A DNA stretch of 64,000 nt from Bordetella parapertussis (lineage in GTDB: Bacteria > Pseudomonadota > Gammaproteobacteria > Burkholderiales > Burkholderiaceae_A). The stretch is from assembly GCA_945877235.1 (NCBI GenBank), contig CAMCRF010000008.1, positions 39,158 through 103,157 on the forward strand. Reading direction: 5' to 3'. The notes beneath the pieces were generated by a model. It ran no database searches. It was not told the origin of the DNA and saw only the letters and a list, made by a program, of their open reading frames with translations. Both the position numbers and the translations under genes were made by a program. Below are positions 1 through 8,076 of the stretch, piece by piece. Positions within the stretch are counted from its first letter, which is position 1; the number at the start of each line of letters is the position of its first letter.

Positions 1-721
1 CGACCAGGCGGTCGACGCGCTTGTTGGTGCTGCGTATGGCTCTGCGGGCGAGCGCTGCATGGCCATCAGCGTCGCTGTGCTCGTGGGCGACGTGGCCGAC
101 CGCATCATGCCCAAACTGACTGAGCGGGCGCGGCAGCTCAAGATCATGAATGGCATGCGTGCCGAGGCTGAAATGGGTCCCATTGTGACGGCACAAGCCA
201 AGGCTCGAATTGAGGGCTACATCACCTCCGGCATTGAAGAGGGCGCCACACTGCTGGTTGATGGGCGTAACCCTGACACAGCGGGCATGGGTGAGGGTTG
301 TAGCGAGGGGTTTTGGCTGGGCGGATCGCTCTTTGACCATGTCAAACCCGACATGAGGATCTATCGCGAGGAGATCTTTGGGCCCGTGCTCTCCTGTGTC
401 CGTGTCCAAGACTTCGCGCAAGCAGTTGCGCTCATCAACGCACATGAGTTTGGAAATGGTGTCTCGTGCTTCACCCGCGACGGGAATATCGCGCGCGAGT
501 TCAGCCGACGGATTCAGGTCGGCATGGTGGGCATTAACGTTCCCATCCCAGTCCCCATGGCATGGCATGGCTTTGGCGGGTGGAAAAAGTCTCTTTTTGG
601 AGACACGCATGCGTATGGAGAAGAAGGGGTTCGGTTCTACACGCGCCAGAAGTCGATCATGCAGCGCTGGCCCGAGAGCATCGAAAAAGGCGCGGAATTC
701 GTCATGCCAACCGCCAAATAG
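1..721 (+). CDS. mmsA: methylmalonate-semialdehyde dehydrogenase (acylating), C-terminal part
   Basis: The frame is open from the window edge (base 2), so the N-terminal half lies outside. The visible part begins just before the catalytic cysteine in GSAGERCMA and runs through the C-terminal ALDH fold, including [29 protein letters not shown] and [12 protein letters not shown]. It ends with [14 protein letters not shown], typical of the MmsA subfamily. Known members oxidise malonate or methylmalonate semialdehyde to acetyl- or propionyl-CoA in valine and inositol catabolism, in the cytosol. The next gene is a puc operon, so no partner is adjacent; a hydroxyisobutyrate-dehydrogenase-like gene lies far away at 51.6 kb. 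An ATG at 59 is internal, not the start. Confidence 0.93.
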   Translation, partial: DQAVDALVGAAYGSAGERCMAISVAVLVGDVADRIMPKLTERARQLKIMNGMRAEAEMGPIVTAQAKARIEGYITSGIEEGATLLVDGRNPDTAGMGEGCSEGFWLGGSLFDHVKPDMRIYREEIFGPVLSCVRVQDFAQAVALINAHEFGNGVSCFTRDGNIAREFSRRIQVGMVGINVPIPVPMAWHGFGGWKKSLFGDTHAYGEEGVRFYTRQKSIMQRWPESIEKGAEFVMPTAK

Positions 722-739
722 CATCGACCTAGACAAATG

Positions 740-783
740 TGTCATTGCAGCTTGACAAATTAAACTGTCTAGTCAAATCTACA
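740..783 (+). promoter_or_regulatory. double PpsR/CrtJ-type operator and promoter of pucBA
   Basis: There are two TGT-N12-ACA palindromes: TGTCATTGCAGCTTGACA (740-757) and a second at 766-783 (TGT 766-768, ACA 781-783), separated by exactly 8 bp. This motif and spacing match the known PpsR/CrtJ repressor sites of purple bacteria. The first palindrome contains a consensus -35 hexamer, TTGACA (752-757). The second covers where a -10 would lie (775-780, a poor match). Occupancy would therefore block RNA polymerase. The identity of the repressor is inferred; no ppsR gene is in the window. Confidence 0.72.
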
Positions 784-825
784 CACACCCCGAAGGGGTA
801 TCCCTTTCATATAAGGAGTGTGAAG

Positions 826-978
826 ATGACTGACAAAGAAAAGGTCTGGCCCACGGGCTTGACAGAGGCCGAGTCGGAGGAAATTCACCGTAATCTGATC
901 CAAGGAACCCAGTTCTTCGGGATGATCGCGGCCTTCGCTCATCTACTGGCGTACATTTATTCCCCATGGCTGGGTTAA
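826..978 (+). CDS. pucB: LH2 antenna beta subunit
   Basis: A 50-residue bacteriochlorophyll-binding polypeptide of the peripheral light-harvesting complex, one membrane helix, N terminus cytoplasmic. The sequence has the family pattern: acidic N terminus, EEIHRNLIQGTQFFG with His21, then the helix with His39 in FAHLLAYIYSPW as axial ligand of the coupled BChl ring, and the C-terminal aromatic PW. The ATG at 826 is chosen because AAGGAG lies 7 bases upstream and the length is canonical; an in-frame start at 739 would lie inside the promoter. A small CCCC-GAA-GGGG hairpin (788-798) sits in the leader. pucA follows after 10 bases. Confidence 0.93.
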   Translation: MTDKEKVWPTGLTEAESEEIHRNLIQGTQFFGMIAAFAHLLAYIYSPWLG

Positions 979-988
979 GGAGCGCGAC

Positions 989-1204
989 ATGATCTACGGA
1001 AAAATGTGGTGTGTCGTAAAGCCCTCTGTGGGCATTCCTATGTTTTTGGCGGCCGTTGCGATTGGATCTTTTCTGGTCCACCTCGCGATTACCACCAACA
1101 CAACCTGGGTGAAGCGTTTCCTCAACGGTGAGCCCGTGCGAGTCACCGCTGTTGCCGAAACCCCCGGAGCAGCGCCTGCTGCCCCGGCTCCTGTGAAGCG
1201 CTAA
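989..1204 (+). CDS. pucA: LH2 antenna alpha subunit, with Phe44-Leu45
   Basis: A 71-residue partner of pucB. It aligns without gaps to classical LH2 alpha chains from Met1 through Trp40: GKMW (4-7), P12, GIP (15-17), His31 as BChl ligand in FLVHLA, and TTW at 38-40. Positions 44-45, which hydrogen-bond the B850 acetyl groups as Tyr-Trp in B800-850 complexes, are Phe-Leu here, as in B800-820 (LH3) complexes. The C-terminal 18 or so residues are Ala/Pro rich, a tail seen in betaproteobacterial LH2 alpha such as Rubrivivax. Shine-Dalgarno AAGGAG lies 6 bases upstream. It is co-transcribed with pucB; the spectral prediction is inference. Confidence 0.92.
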   Translation: MIYGKMWCVVKPSVGIPMFLAAVAIGSFLVHLAITTNTTWVKRFLNGEPVRVTAVAETPGAAPAAPAPVKR

Positions 1205-1223
1205 TCCAGCGCGTAACAGGAGT

Positions 1224-1262
1224 GGCCTGCTGAGTTGAATCATTTGGTCAGCTCATCAGGCC
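1224..1262 (+). promoter_or_regulatory. intercistronic stem-loop between pucA and pucC
   Basis: GGCCTGCTGAG (1224-1234) pairs with CTCATCAGGCC (1252-1262), 10 of 11 positions, around a 17-base loop. No U-run follows, so it looks less like an intrinsic terminator than like the 3' mRNA-stabilising hairpins known between antenna genes and downstream genes in purple-bacterial puf/puc operons. It would favour high pucBA over pucC expression. Confidence 0.5.
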
Positions 1263-1281
1263 TCTTCGGCAATCACCTCTC

Positions 1282-2664
1282 GTGCGTGACCCCGACATCG
1301 GTCTTCCAAACAGGCGATTTCGTCTCGCCCTCTCCTTCCTTCCTTTCGCAGACGTTGCGAGCCCAGATCTGCCGCTCAGCAGGCTGCTGAGACTCTCCCT
1401 GTTTCAGGTCTCGGTGGGCATGGCGATGGTCCTGCTGCTGGGAACCCTCAACCGAGTCATGATCGTCGAGCTCAAGGTGCCCACCGCACTGGTCGCGATC
1501 ATGGTCTCGCTCCCCATTCTCTTCGCTCCCTTTCGCGCGCTGATTGGTTTCCACTCTGATCGGCATCAGTCAGAATTGGGCTGGCGCAGGGTTCCTTACA
1601 TGTGGCGAGGAACGATGGCTCAATTCGGTGGCTTCGCCATCATGCCCTTCGCACTACTTGTACTTGCCGGCGCGGGGCAAGCCGCCCACGCCCCCCTCTG
1701 GATCGGCTATGTGGCAGCTGGCGCAGCCTTTCTGCTAGTTGGTGCGGGCCTACACACCGTTCAGACCGCGGGACTTGCCCTTGCCACCGATCTCACCGCC
1801 GAGCATTCCAAGCCAAGAATGGTTGGTCTGATGTATGTCACGCTCTTGCTCGGCATGGCAGTCAGTGCACTTGTTTTTGGCCACCTGCTGAGCGACTACA
1901 GTCATGGCCGGCTAATTCAGGTCATTCAAGGCGCTGCCGTGACCACCATAGTCCTCAATACCATTGCACTCTGGAAGCAGGAGCCACGCAATCGCGCGCG
2001 GGCTGCCCAAGCCTCTGACAATGAGCCTGGCTTCTGGCAGAGCATCGAGCAATTGGCACCCTCGCGTCGCCAAAAAATTTGGCTGCTCACCATTTTTATT
2101 GGCACCCTGGCTTTCACCATGGAGGACGTGCTTCTCGAACCCTATGGTGGAGAGGTCCTTGAACTCAGCGTCTCTGCGACAACCTACCTCACGGCGACAC
2201 TCGCCCTGGGCAGTCTGATTGGCTTCTGGTGGGCCTCTGAACAACTTGGGCGGAAAGCCTGCCCCTATCGACTCACCCGGCTCGGTGCATGGGTCGGCGT
2301 ACCAAGCTTTCTTGTCGTCATGCTCGCGGCGCCTCTGCAGTCCCATCTGCTGTTTTCGGGTGCAGTCTTCGGCATTGGCCTCGGGGCTGGCCTCTTTGGA
2401 CATGGCACCCTAACCGCAACTATTCTCGCTGCACCCCACGGTCAGTCCGGGCTTGCCCTTGGGCTCTGGGGGGCCCTACAGGCAACAGCTGCAGGCCTCG
2501 GGATGGCGAGCGGGGGGATTTTAAAAGACTTGGCAGGGCAGATCCTAAGCCCAGGCCCTTCGTATGCTGTGGTTTATGCTTTGGAGCTGCTGCTGCTTGG
2601 CCTGACTCTCATACTGCTACGAACATCGCCTCTCAACACCCAAGGACACTCTCGTGGACACTAA
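1282..2664 (+). CDS. pucC: PucC-type BCD-family transporter / LH2 assembly factor
   Basis: A 460-residue polytopic protein of the BCD (bacteriochlorophyll delivery) family in the major facilitator superfamily. PucC is needed for LH2 assembly in Rhodobacter. Visible features are the N-terminal RLLRLSLFQVSVGMAMVLLLGTLNRVMIVEL split around the first helix, PFRALIGFHSD with a charged MFS-like loop, about 12 hydrophobic segments, and the cytoplasmic loop EHSKPRMVGLMYV. It starts at GTG 1282; no ATG exists before residue 48, and no strong ribosome site is seen, consistent with low expression relative to pucBA. Its stop overlaps the next tiny ORF by 11 bases. Confidence 0.9.
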   Translation: MRDPDIGLPNRRFRLALSFLPFADVASPDLPLSRLLRLSLFQVSVGMAMVLLLGTLNRVMIVELKVPTALVAIMVSLPILFAPFRALIGFHSDRHQSELGWRRVPYMWRGTMAQFGGFAIMPFALLVLAGAGQAAHAPLWIGYVAAGAAFLLVGAGLHTVQTAGLALATDLTAEHSKPRMVGLMYVTLLLGMAVSALVFGHLLSDYSHGRLIQVIQGAAVTTIVLNTIALWKQEPRNRARAAQASDNEPGFWQSIEQLAPSRRQKIWLLTIFIGTLAFTMEDVLLEPYGGEVLELSVSATTYLTATLALGSLIGFWWASEQLGRKACPYRLTRLGAWVGVPSFLVVMLAAPLQSHLLFSGAVFGIGLGAGLFGHGTLTATILAAPHGQSGLALGLWGALQATAAGLGMASGGILKDLAGQILSPGPSYAVVYALELLLLGLTLILLRTSPLNTQGHSRGH

Positions 2665-2743
2665 AGATATTTTGTTAATTTTGTTTGTCGTCGTCATGGT
2701 CTTTCAACTGGCAAACTGGTACAACCGCCCCCCCAAAAAATAA
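2654..2743 (+). CDS. tiny single-helix membrane protein downstream of pucC (unrecognised)
   Basis: A 29-residue ORF starting at GTG 2654, overlapping the pucC stop, with AGGA about 10 bases upstream. Its sequence is one hydrophobic segment (ILLILFVVVMVFQLANW) flanked by an acidic N terminus and a basic RPPKK end, so an inner-membrane helix with a cytoplasmic tail is plausible. I do not recognise the family. Position in the puc operon suggests a role with LH2 or PucC, but this is inference and the ORF could be spurious. It is in the same frame as the next small ORF, separated by one TAA and eight codons. Confidence 0.45.
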   Translation: MDTKDILLILFVVVMVFQLANWYNRPPKK

Positions 2744-2767
2744 CGCCCCTTCGAAAGCGAGTTCACT

Positions 2768-2962
2768 ATGTTTGGTTTGCCATTCCTTTTCGTTGTGCTC
2801 TTGGCTGTTCTGTTTATCGGCCCCCTCATTCACCCGGTCATTCTGCGCAACAAGGGCGTGGAGTTCAGCAAAGAAGCCAAACAGCACCAGACGCTCATGG
2901 TCTGGGGCTATTTGCTCGTGATTGGCCTACTCCTTGCACAGGCGGTTCAGAGACCCTGGTAG
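2768..2962 (+). CDS. small two-helix membrane protein at the end of the puc cluster (unrecognised)
   Basis: A 64-residue protein with two hydrophobic segments (about residues 3-24 and 45-60) joined by a basic and polar loop containing RNKGVEFSKEAKQH. The predicted location is the inner membrane. The ribosome site is weak. It lies 24 bases after the 29-residue ORF and 16 bases before the convergent gcvT stop, so it is the last gene of the puc cluster. I cannot assign a family. A photosynthesis accessory role is only guilt by association. A GC-rich inverted repeat (2966-2991) without a U-run lies between it and gcvT. Confidence 0.6.
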   Translation: MFGLPFLFVVLLAVLFIGPLIHPVILRNKGVEFSKEAKQHQTLMVWGYLLVIGLLLAQAVQRPW

Positions 2963-2978
2963 GTCGCGCGCAGTCAGG

Positions 2979-4085
2979 TCACTGAGCGCGCTTGTAGCGC
3001 TTGGGGACGAAAGGTAATTTCGCCGCACTGAGCGCTAAGCGCTTGTCGCGGACCACGGCAAAAAGGGGCTGTCCTGCAGCCTCTGAGTGCACCATTGCCA
3101 TCAGGATGGGGTAACCCAGAGACGGCGACACGGTTCCGCTGGTGACCTCGCCCACCACATCACCCGAGGCCAGCACAATTGCTGCATGCGCCCGAATGGG
3201 CACCGGCTCTTTGCTCGTGAAGGCCAAGAGCCGTTTGCTCGGCTGCCCCCACTGAGCACCAATGGCCTGAGCACCGGGATACCCACCTGCCTTCGCCCCA
3301 GCAGGCCGGCGAGCACTGGCAATTCCGAAGGTCAGTCCAGCCTCAACCGGCGTTACCGAGGGGGTCATGTCGGAGCCGTGTAGCGGTAGGCCAGCCTCTA
3401 GGCGCAGGGTGTCGCGCGCGCCAAGACCAGCACACGCAACCCCCTCGGCAGCCATGAGCGCACGCACCACGCGTTCCGCATCCTGTGTGGGGATTGAGAT
3501 CTCGTAGCCATCCTCACCCGTATAGCCGCTGCGCGTCGTAAAGCAGGAGGCCCCAAGAAGATTCAGCTCAGCAGCCTCCATGAAGCAAAGCCCCACCGCC
3601 CGCGCGTCCAGTGCGGCCAGGACGGCCTCAGCACGGGGGCCTTGCAGCGCGATGAGCGCCGCATCGACCCACTCGAACCGAAGGTTGGGCGCGAGCCGCT
3701 GCATGCGCGCGAAGTCTGCATCCCGGTTACCGGCGTTCACGACGAGACGCACTTCATGACCAAGCCAAACCGCCATAAGGTCGTCTTCAATGCCGCCTTG
3801 GTCATTGAGCAACAACGAGTAGCGCTGCTGGCCCACGGGCCAGCCCTGAAAGTCCAACGGCAGAACAGCCTCAAGCCCCTGAGAGAGGGCCTCTGGGGAG
3901 GATGCCGTGACTCGGATTTGACCCATGTGAGAGACATCGAAGAGGCTCGCAGAAGCACGACAGTGCAGGTGCTCCGCCTTCAATCCCATGGGGTACTGAA
4001 TGGGCATGTCAAAGCCCGCAAACGGGCCAAACTTCGCACCGAGCTCACGATGCAGGTCTGCGAGCGGAATCTGGCGCGCCGTCAT
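2979..4085 (-). CDS. gcvT: glycine cleavage system T protein (aminomethyltransferase)
   Basis: A 368-residue tetrahydrofolate-dependent enzyme that releases ammonia from the aminomethyl-lipoyl H protein and forms 5,10-methylene-THF. Family motifs are present: LFDVSHMG near residue 50, the Asp-containing [21 protein letters not shown], and [19 protein letters not shown]. It is the last gene of gcvH-gcvP-gcvT; its ATG overlaps the gcvP stop as ATGA (4082-4085), implying translational coupling. The order H-P-T differs from the T-H-P order of many bacteria. The predicted regulator is the glycine riboswitch upstream of gcvH. Confidence 0.97.
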   Translation of the reverse strand: MTARQIPLADLHRELGAKFGPFAGFDMPIQYPMGLKAEHLHCRASASLFDVSHMGQIRVTASSPEALSQGLEAVLPLDFQGWPVGQQRYSLLLNDQGGIEDDLMAVWLGHEVRLVVNAGNRDADFARMQRLAPNLRFEWVDAALIALQGPRAEAVLAALDARAVGLCFMEAAELNLLGASCFTTRSGYTGEDGYEISIPTQDAERVVRALMAAEGVACAGLGARDTLRLEAGLPLHGSDMTPSVTPVEAGLTFGIASARRPAGAKAGGYPGAQAIGAQWGQPSKRLLAFTSKEPVPIRAHAAIVLASGDVVGEVTSGTVSPSLGYPILMAMVHSEAAGQPLFAVVRDKRLALSAAKLPFVPKRYKRAQ

Positions 4086-6967
4086 GACACGTAGTCCGAG
4101 ACGGGTGGGCAGGTGCAGACGAGGTTGCGATCTCCTGCCGCGTTATCGATTCGCTTGACCGAGGGCCAGAATTTTGCGGCTCTCACCCAGGGCAGGGGGT
4201 AGACCGCCACCTCCCGCGAATAACTGTGCGACCAGTCTCCTGCAACCTCAGTAGCGGTGTGCGGAGCCTGCTTGAGGGGGTTGTCTGTGCGGTCCCATGC
4301 CCCTGAGCGAACCTGCTCAATCTCCGCTGCAATCGCAATCATCGCGTCGCAGAAGCGATCGAGCTCAGCCTTCCCTTCAGACTCCGTGGGCTCCACCATG
4401 AGGGTGTCAGTGACAGGGAACGAGAGCGTTGGCGCATGAAAGCCGTAGTCCATCAGTCGCTTCGCAACGTCCTCAGCCGTAATGCCCAGTTCACCTTTGA
4501 GGGACCGCAGGTCAAGAATGCACTCGTGTGCGACCCGGCCCGAGGGCCCGGTGTAGAGAATCGGGAAGTGAGGCGCAAGCCGGTGGGCCATATAGTTCGC
4601 GTTCAGGATGGCCGTTTCCGTTGCCTTGCGAATGCCACTTGAGCCCATCATACGAATGTAGAGATAGGAAATCGTGGTAATGAGCGCACTGCCAAACGGC
4701 GCGGCAGACACACTGTTTGCCGCCTCGGGCTGCTCAAAAGGATGCACAGGCAGAAATGGGGCAAGGTGCTTGGCCACAGCAATAGGCCCCATTCCCGGGC
4801 CACCACCGCCATGCGGAATGCAGAAGGTCTTGTGCAGGTTCATGTGACAGACGTCCGCACCGATCTGCCCAGGCTTGGTTAAGCCCGCCTGCGCGTTGAG
4901 ATTCGCACCGTCCATATAGACCTGCCCCCCTGCTGCGTGGATCTGGTCACAGACGTATTGAATGGAGGCCTCAAAGACCCCGTGAGTCGACGGATACGTG
5001 ACCATGAGTGCACTGAGCTGGTCCGCATGCTGAGTGATTTTTGCATCAAGGTCACGGAGATCGATATTGCCCTGCTCATCGCAGGCGACCACCACGATCT
5101 TGAGGCCCATCATTTGAGCGGTGGCAGGATTCGTGCCGTGGGCGGAGGACGGGATCAGACAGACGTCGCGATGCCCTTGGCCCAGAGAGCGCTGGTATTG
5201 ACGAATGGCCATCATGCCGGCGTACTCGCCCTGCGCTCCAGAGTTGGGCTGGAAGCTCACCTCATCAAAGCCCGTGATTTCACAGAGCCAGTCGCGCAGG
5301 TCCTTGAGCATCATGGCGTAGCCCTTAGCCTGCTCGGGCGGAACGAACGGGTGAAGCGATGCAAACTCCGGCCAGCTGACGGGCGCCATTTCCGTGGCCG
5401 CGTTGAGCTTCATGGTGCAAGAGCCCAGCGGGATCATGGAATGGACGAGGGAAATATCTTTGTTCTCCAGGCGCTTGAGGTAGCGCACAAACTCGGTCTC
5501 GCTCTGGTAGCGATGGAAGACAGGGTGCGTCAGCACCGAATCTTGACGCAGAAGGTCCCCGGGCACTGACGCTGGTACCTGGCTCATTGGAATCTTGCGC
5601 AGGTCATCTGTTGATATGCGTCGACCGCCTAAGACTTCAATCAGGTCGGCCAGGTCCGTGAGCGTGACTGTCTCATCGAGGGCCACTCCAACGGCCTGAC
5701 CAGAGACGCGCAGGTTGATCTGCTTCGCAGCAGCGCGGCTGAGAACAACCGCTCGCTGACTGCCGAGCTCAAACCACAGCGTGTCGAAAAACTGCGCATG
5801 GGCAGGTTTTACGCCAGACACCTCAATGAGGAGCCTCGCAAAGAAATTGACCCGCTGAGCAATGCGCTGCAGCCCTTGCGGCCCGTGATACACCGCGTAG
5901 AAGCTCGCCATGTTCGCCAACAGGGCCTGCGCAGTGCAGATATTGCTGGTGGCCTTGTCTCGCCGAATGTGCTGCTCGCGGGTCTGAAGCGACATGCGGT
6001 AGGCAGGATTTCCTGCGGCATCGACTGACACCCCAATAATGCGTCCCGGCATCGAACGGACCAGATCGGCCTTCACCGCCAAAAACGCAGCATGTGGTCC
6101 GCCAAAGCCCATGGGCACGCCAAACCGTTGCGCGTTGCCCAGCGCTGCATCGGCCCCCATAGCCCCGGGGGACTTCAAAAGCATGAGCGACAACAAGTCG
6201 CAACCAACCGCAAGCCGGGCACCGTTAGCATGCACTTGCTCTGCAACCGACTCCAATTGGAGTACACGCCCCTGCGTGTTGGGCGTCTGCACATGCACGC
6301 CGAAAGCCGTGGGAAGCTCTGCCGCAAGCACAGATGCATCCAGGCAGTCACAGACCATCACCTCGACACCGAGCCAGGCGGCGCGGCTCTTGATGACTGC
6401 AATCACCTGAGGATGAACCTGCGTATCAACCAGGTAGCGATTCGCCGGGGCGCGCTTGTTGGCCCTGAGAAACATGCCCATCGCCTCTGCCGCAGCTGTG
6501 GCCTCATCAAGTAAAGAGGCGTTTGCGGTCGGCAGCCCAGTGAGGTCAACCACCACCTGCTGAAAGTTCATGAGCGCCTCGAGCCGCCCCTGGGCGACCT
6601 CTGCCTGGTACGGCGTGTAGGCGGTATACCAGCCTGGGTTCTCGAGCAGATTGCGCTTGATGGGCTCGGGCGTGTGGGTGCCAAAGTAACCGGCCCCAAT
6701 GTAAGTTCGCCATACCTGATTGTGGCGCGCAATCTCACGCAAGCTCGAAAGTGCCTCTACCTCGGTCTCTGGCTCGGGAAGGGCCAGCGGTCCGGGCGAC
6801 AAAATGGCCTCTGGTACGGTGGCCTGAATGAGATCCTCAACCGAGGCCACGCCGAGAGCCTGAAGCATGGACTGCTGCTCGGCGTGAGAGGGACCGATAT
6901 GGCGTGCATGGAAAGCCTCTGCATCGAGCAGGCCTTCGAAGGAATCAACAGGCTCGTATCCTTGCAT
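4082..6967 (-). CDS. gcvP: glycine dehydrogenase (decarboxylating), P protein
   Basis: A 961-residue, full-length single-chain P protein (fused alpha and beta halves). It decarboxylates glycine with pyridoxal phosphate and passes the aminomethyl group to lipoyl-GcvH. The PLP lysine is in [17 protein letters not shown] (about residue 713). N-terminal features include FHARHIGP and [12 protein letters not shown]; the second half has [10 protein letters not shown] and SAHGTNPA. It lies 4 bases after gcvH and overlaps gcvT by 4. Nothing is missing. Confidence 0.98.
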   Translation of the reverse strand: MQGYEPVDSFEGLLDAEAFHARHIGPSHAEQQSMLQALGVASVEDLIQATVPEAILSPGPLALPEPETEVEALSSLREIARHNQVWRTYIGAGYFGTHTPEPIKRNLLENPGWYTAYTPYQAEVAQGRLEALMNFQQVVVDLTGLPTANASLLDEATAAAEAMGMFLRANKRAPANRYLVDTQVHPQVIAVIKSRAAWLGVEVMVCDCLDASVLAAELPTAFGVHVQTPNTQGRVLQLESVAEQVHANGARLAVGCDLLSLMLLKSPGAMGADAALGNAQRFGVPMGFGGPHAAFLAVKADLVRSMPGRIIGVSVDAAGNPAYRMSLQTREQHIRRDKATSNICTAQALLANMASFYAVYHGPQGLQRIAQRVNFFARLLIEVSGVKPAHAQFFDTLWFELGSQRAVVLSRAAAKQINLRVSGQAVGVALDETVTLTDLADLIEVLGGRRISTDDLRKIPMSQVPASVPGDLLRQDSVLTHPVFHRYQSETEFVRYLKRLENKDISLVHSMIPLGSCTMKLNAATEMAPVSWPEFASLHPFVPPEQAKGYAMMLKDLRDWLCEITGFDEVSFQPNSGAQGEYAGMMAIRQYQRSLGQGHRDVCLIPSSAHGTNPATAQMMGLKIVVVACDEQGNIDLRDLDAKITQHADQLSALMVTYPSTHGVFEASIQYVCDQIHAAGGQVYMDGANLNAQAGLTKPGQIGADVCHMNLHKTFCIPHGGGGPGMGPIAVAKHLAPFLPVHPFEQPEAANSVSAAPFGSALITTISYLYIRMMGSSGIRKATETAILNANYMAHRLAPHFPILYTGPSGRVAHECILDLRSLKGELGITAEDVAKRLMDYGFHAPTLSFPVTDTLMVEPTESEGKAELDRFCDAMIAIAAEIEQVRSGAWDRTDNPLKQAPHTATEVAGDWSHSYSREVAVYPLPWVRAAKFWPSVKRIDNAAGDRNLVCTCPPVSDYVS

Positions 6968-6971
6968 GGTC

Positions 6972-7358
6972 TTAGGCTCCCTTTCCCGGACCCGCGGTGT
7001 AGGCCGCTACCGTCAAGAGTCCTGCAAGTGGGTCAGCCTGCGCGGGGCGAATTTTAAAGAGCCATCCGCCTGCATAAGGCGCCTCATTGACGAGCTGTGG
7101 CTCAGAGCTAAGGGCTTCATTCACCGCAACCACCTCGCCCGCGATCGGCGCATAGACATCTGATGCCGCCTTGGTCGATTCGACCACGGCGCAGGCCTCT
7201 CCAGCTGTCACAGCGCGGCCAATGGCCGGAAGTTCCACGTAAACCAATTCTCCGAGCGAGTCCTGCGCGAGTTCGGTGATGCCAACAGTGACCTCACCAG
7301 AGTCGAGCTTGGCCCATTCATGGCTTTCGGTATAACGCAGTTCTTGGGGAAATTGCAC
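6972..7358 (-). CDS. gcvH: glycine cleavage system H protein (lipoyl carrier)
   Basis: A 128-residue lipoyl-domain shuttle carrying the aminomethyl group between P and T proteins. The lipoylated lysine is Lys63 in [14 protein letters not shown]; the N-terminal [11 protein letters not shown] and [20 protein letters not shown] are typical. I choose the GTG at 7358: GGAGG lies 5 bases upstream and the protein then begins in the usual way ([14 protein letters not shown]). A longer reading from ATG 7397 would start next to the riboswitch and add 13 unrelated residues. First gene of gcvHPT. Confidence 0.95.
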   Translation of the reverse strand: MQFPQELRYTESHEWAKLDSGEVTVGITELAQDSLGELVYVELPAIGRAVTAGEACAVVESTKAASDVYAPIAGEVVAVNEALSSEPQLVNEAPYAGGWLFKIRPAQADPLAGLLTVAAYTAGPGKGA

Positions 7359-7400
7359 AGCAGCCTCCAGAGGTTGACGCGATGGAGCCCATCGCATGCC

Positions 7401-7557
7401 CCCCTCTGTCCTTGGCGCCTGAGAGATTATCCTTCGGCGGGTCGCTCACGGGCGACCACTCTCCAGAGTGCGCGGTGCTGTTGGTCCTTTTGCCTGAGAG
7501 TTTTTGGGGATCTACACCTTCGGCGACAGGCATAAAAAAACCTGTTCTCTCCCAAGA
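7401..7557 (-). promoter_or_regulatory. tandem glycine riboswitch (gcvT motif) upstream of gcvH
   Basis: On the minus strand two aptamers follow each other. The first (about 7557-7479) has GGGAGAGAAC, then GCCGAAGGTGTAGATCC, then AACTCTCAGGCAAAAGGACC. The second (about 7470-7401) has CTCTGGAGAGTGG, CGCCGAAGGATAATCTCTCAGG cut short here, and CAAGGACAGAGG. The paired boxes GCCGAAGG and CTCTCAGG-AAGGAC are the diagnostic glycine-aptamer cores, and tandem arrangement permits cooperative glycine sensing. About 45 bases separate aptamer 2 from the gcvH GTG, so activation of gcvHPT by glycine is expected. Confidence 0.95.
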
Positions 7558-7656
7558 GCACCTCTGCGCAGGCACTAGTGTTCAAGAGCCGCCACTTGAA
7601 GTCAAGGAGCCCCTAAACTCCAAACTGAAACTTCAATCATTTAGGGTTCTAGGCTC

Positions 7657-8076
7657 ATGAAATATCTACACACCATGGTCCGCGTGACCGATCTCGATGC
7701 CTCCATTCGGTTCTACACCGAGGCCCTGGGCCTCGAACTCCTGCGCCAGCGCGACATTCCAGCTGGTCGCTTTACCTTGGCGTTTCTGGCTGCGCCCGGA
7801 GACTCAGAAGCCCAGATCGAGCTCACCTACAACTGGGACCCCGAGGTCTACACGGGCGGGCGAAACTTCGGTCACGTCGCCTATGCGGTCGACAACATCT
7901 ATGCGACCTGCCAGCGGCTCATGGATCACGGCGTCACGATCAATCGGCCCCCCAGGGATGGCCGAATGGCCTTTGTCCGCTCCCCAGACAACATCTCTAT
8001 TGAGTTGCTGCAACGCGGCGATGCATTACCCCCCGCAGAGCCTTGGGCCAGCATGCCCAATGTGGGCCAATGGTAG
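7657..8076 (+). CDS. gloA: lactoylglutathione lyase (glyoxalase I)
   Basis: A 139-residue vicinal-oxygen-chelate enzyme converting the methylglyoxal-glutathione hemithioacetal to S-lactoylglutathione in the cytosol. The four metal ligands are recognisable: His5 (YLHTMVRV), Glu55 (QIELTYN), His73 (FGHVAY) and Glu116 (ISIELL). The pattern is that of the Ni2+-type bacterial enzyme. It begins 99 bases from the divergent glycine riboswitch. Its stop overlaps the fabI start region, so gloA-fabI-ackA looks like one transcript. Confidence 0.95.
   Translation: MKYLHTMVRVTDLDASIRFYTEALGLELLRQRDIPAGRFTLAFLAAPGDSEAQIELTYNWDPEVYTGGRNFGHVAYAVDNIYATCQRLMDHGVTINRPPRDGRMAFVRSPDNISIELLQRGDALPPAEPWASMPNVGQW

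Noticed and set aside
779..1243. 154-residue minus-strand ORF across pucBA
   Set aside because: It is antisense to the well-supported pucB and pucA genes, has low-complexity Arg/Ser composition and no recognisable domain.
2966..2991. GC-rich inverted repeat between the puc cluster and gcvT as a terminator
   Set aside because: GCGCGCAGT and ACTGAGCGCGC pair imperfectly, no T-run follows on either strand, and half lies in the gcvT coding end.
7359..7397. N-terminal extension of gcvH from ATG 7397
   Set aside because: The extra 13 residues are not GcvH-like and the ATG has no ribosome site, whereas GTG 7358 has GGAGG at 5 bases.
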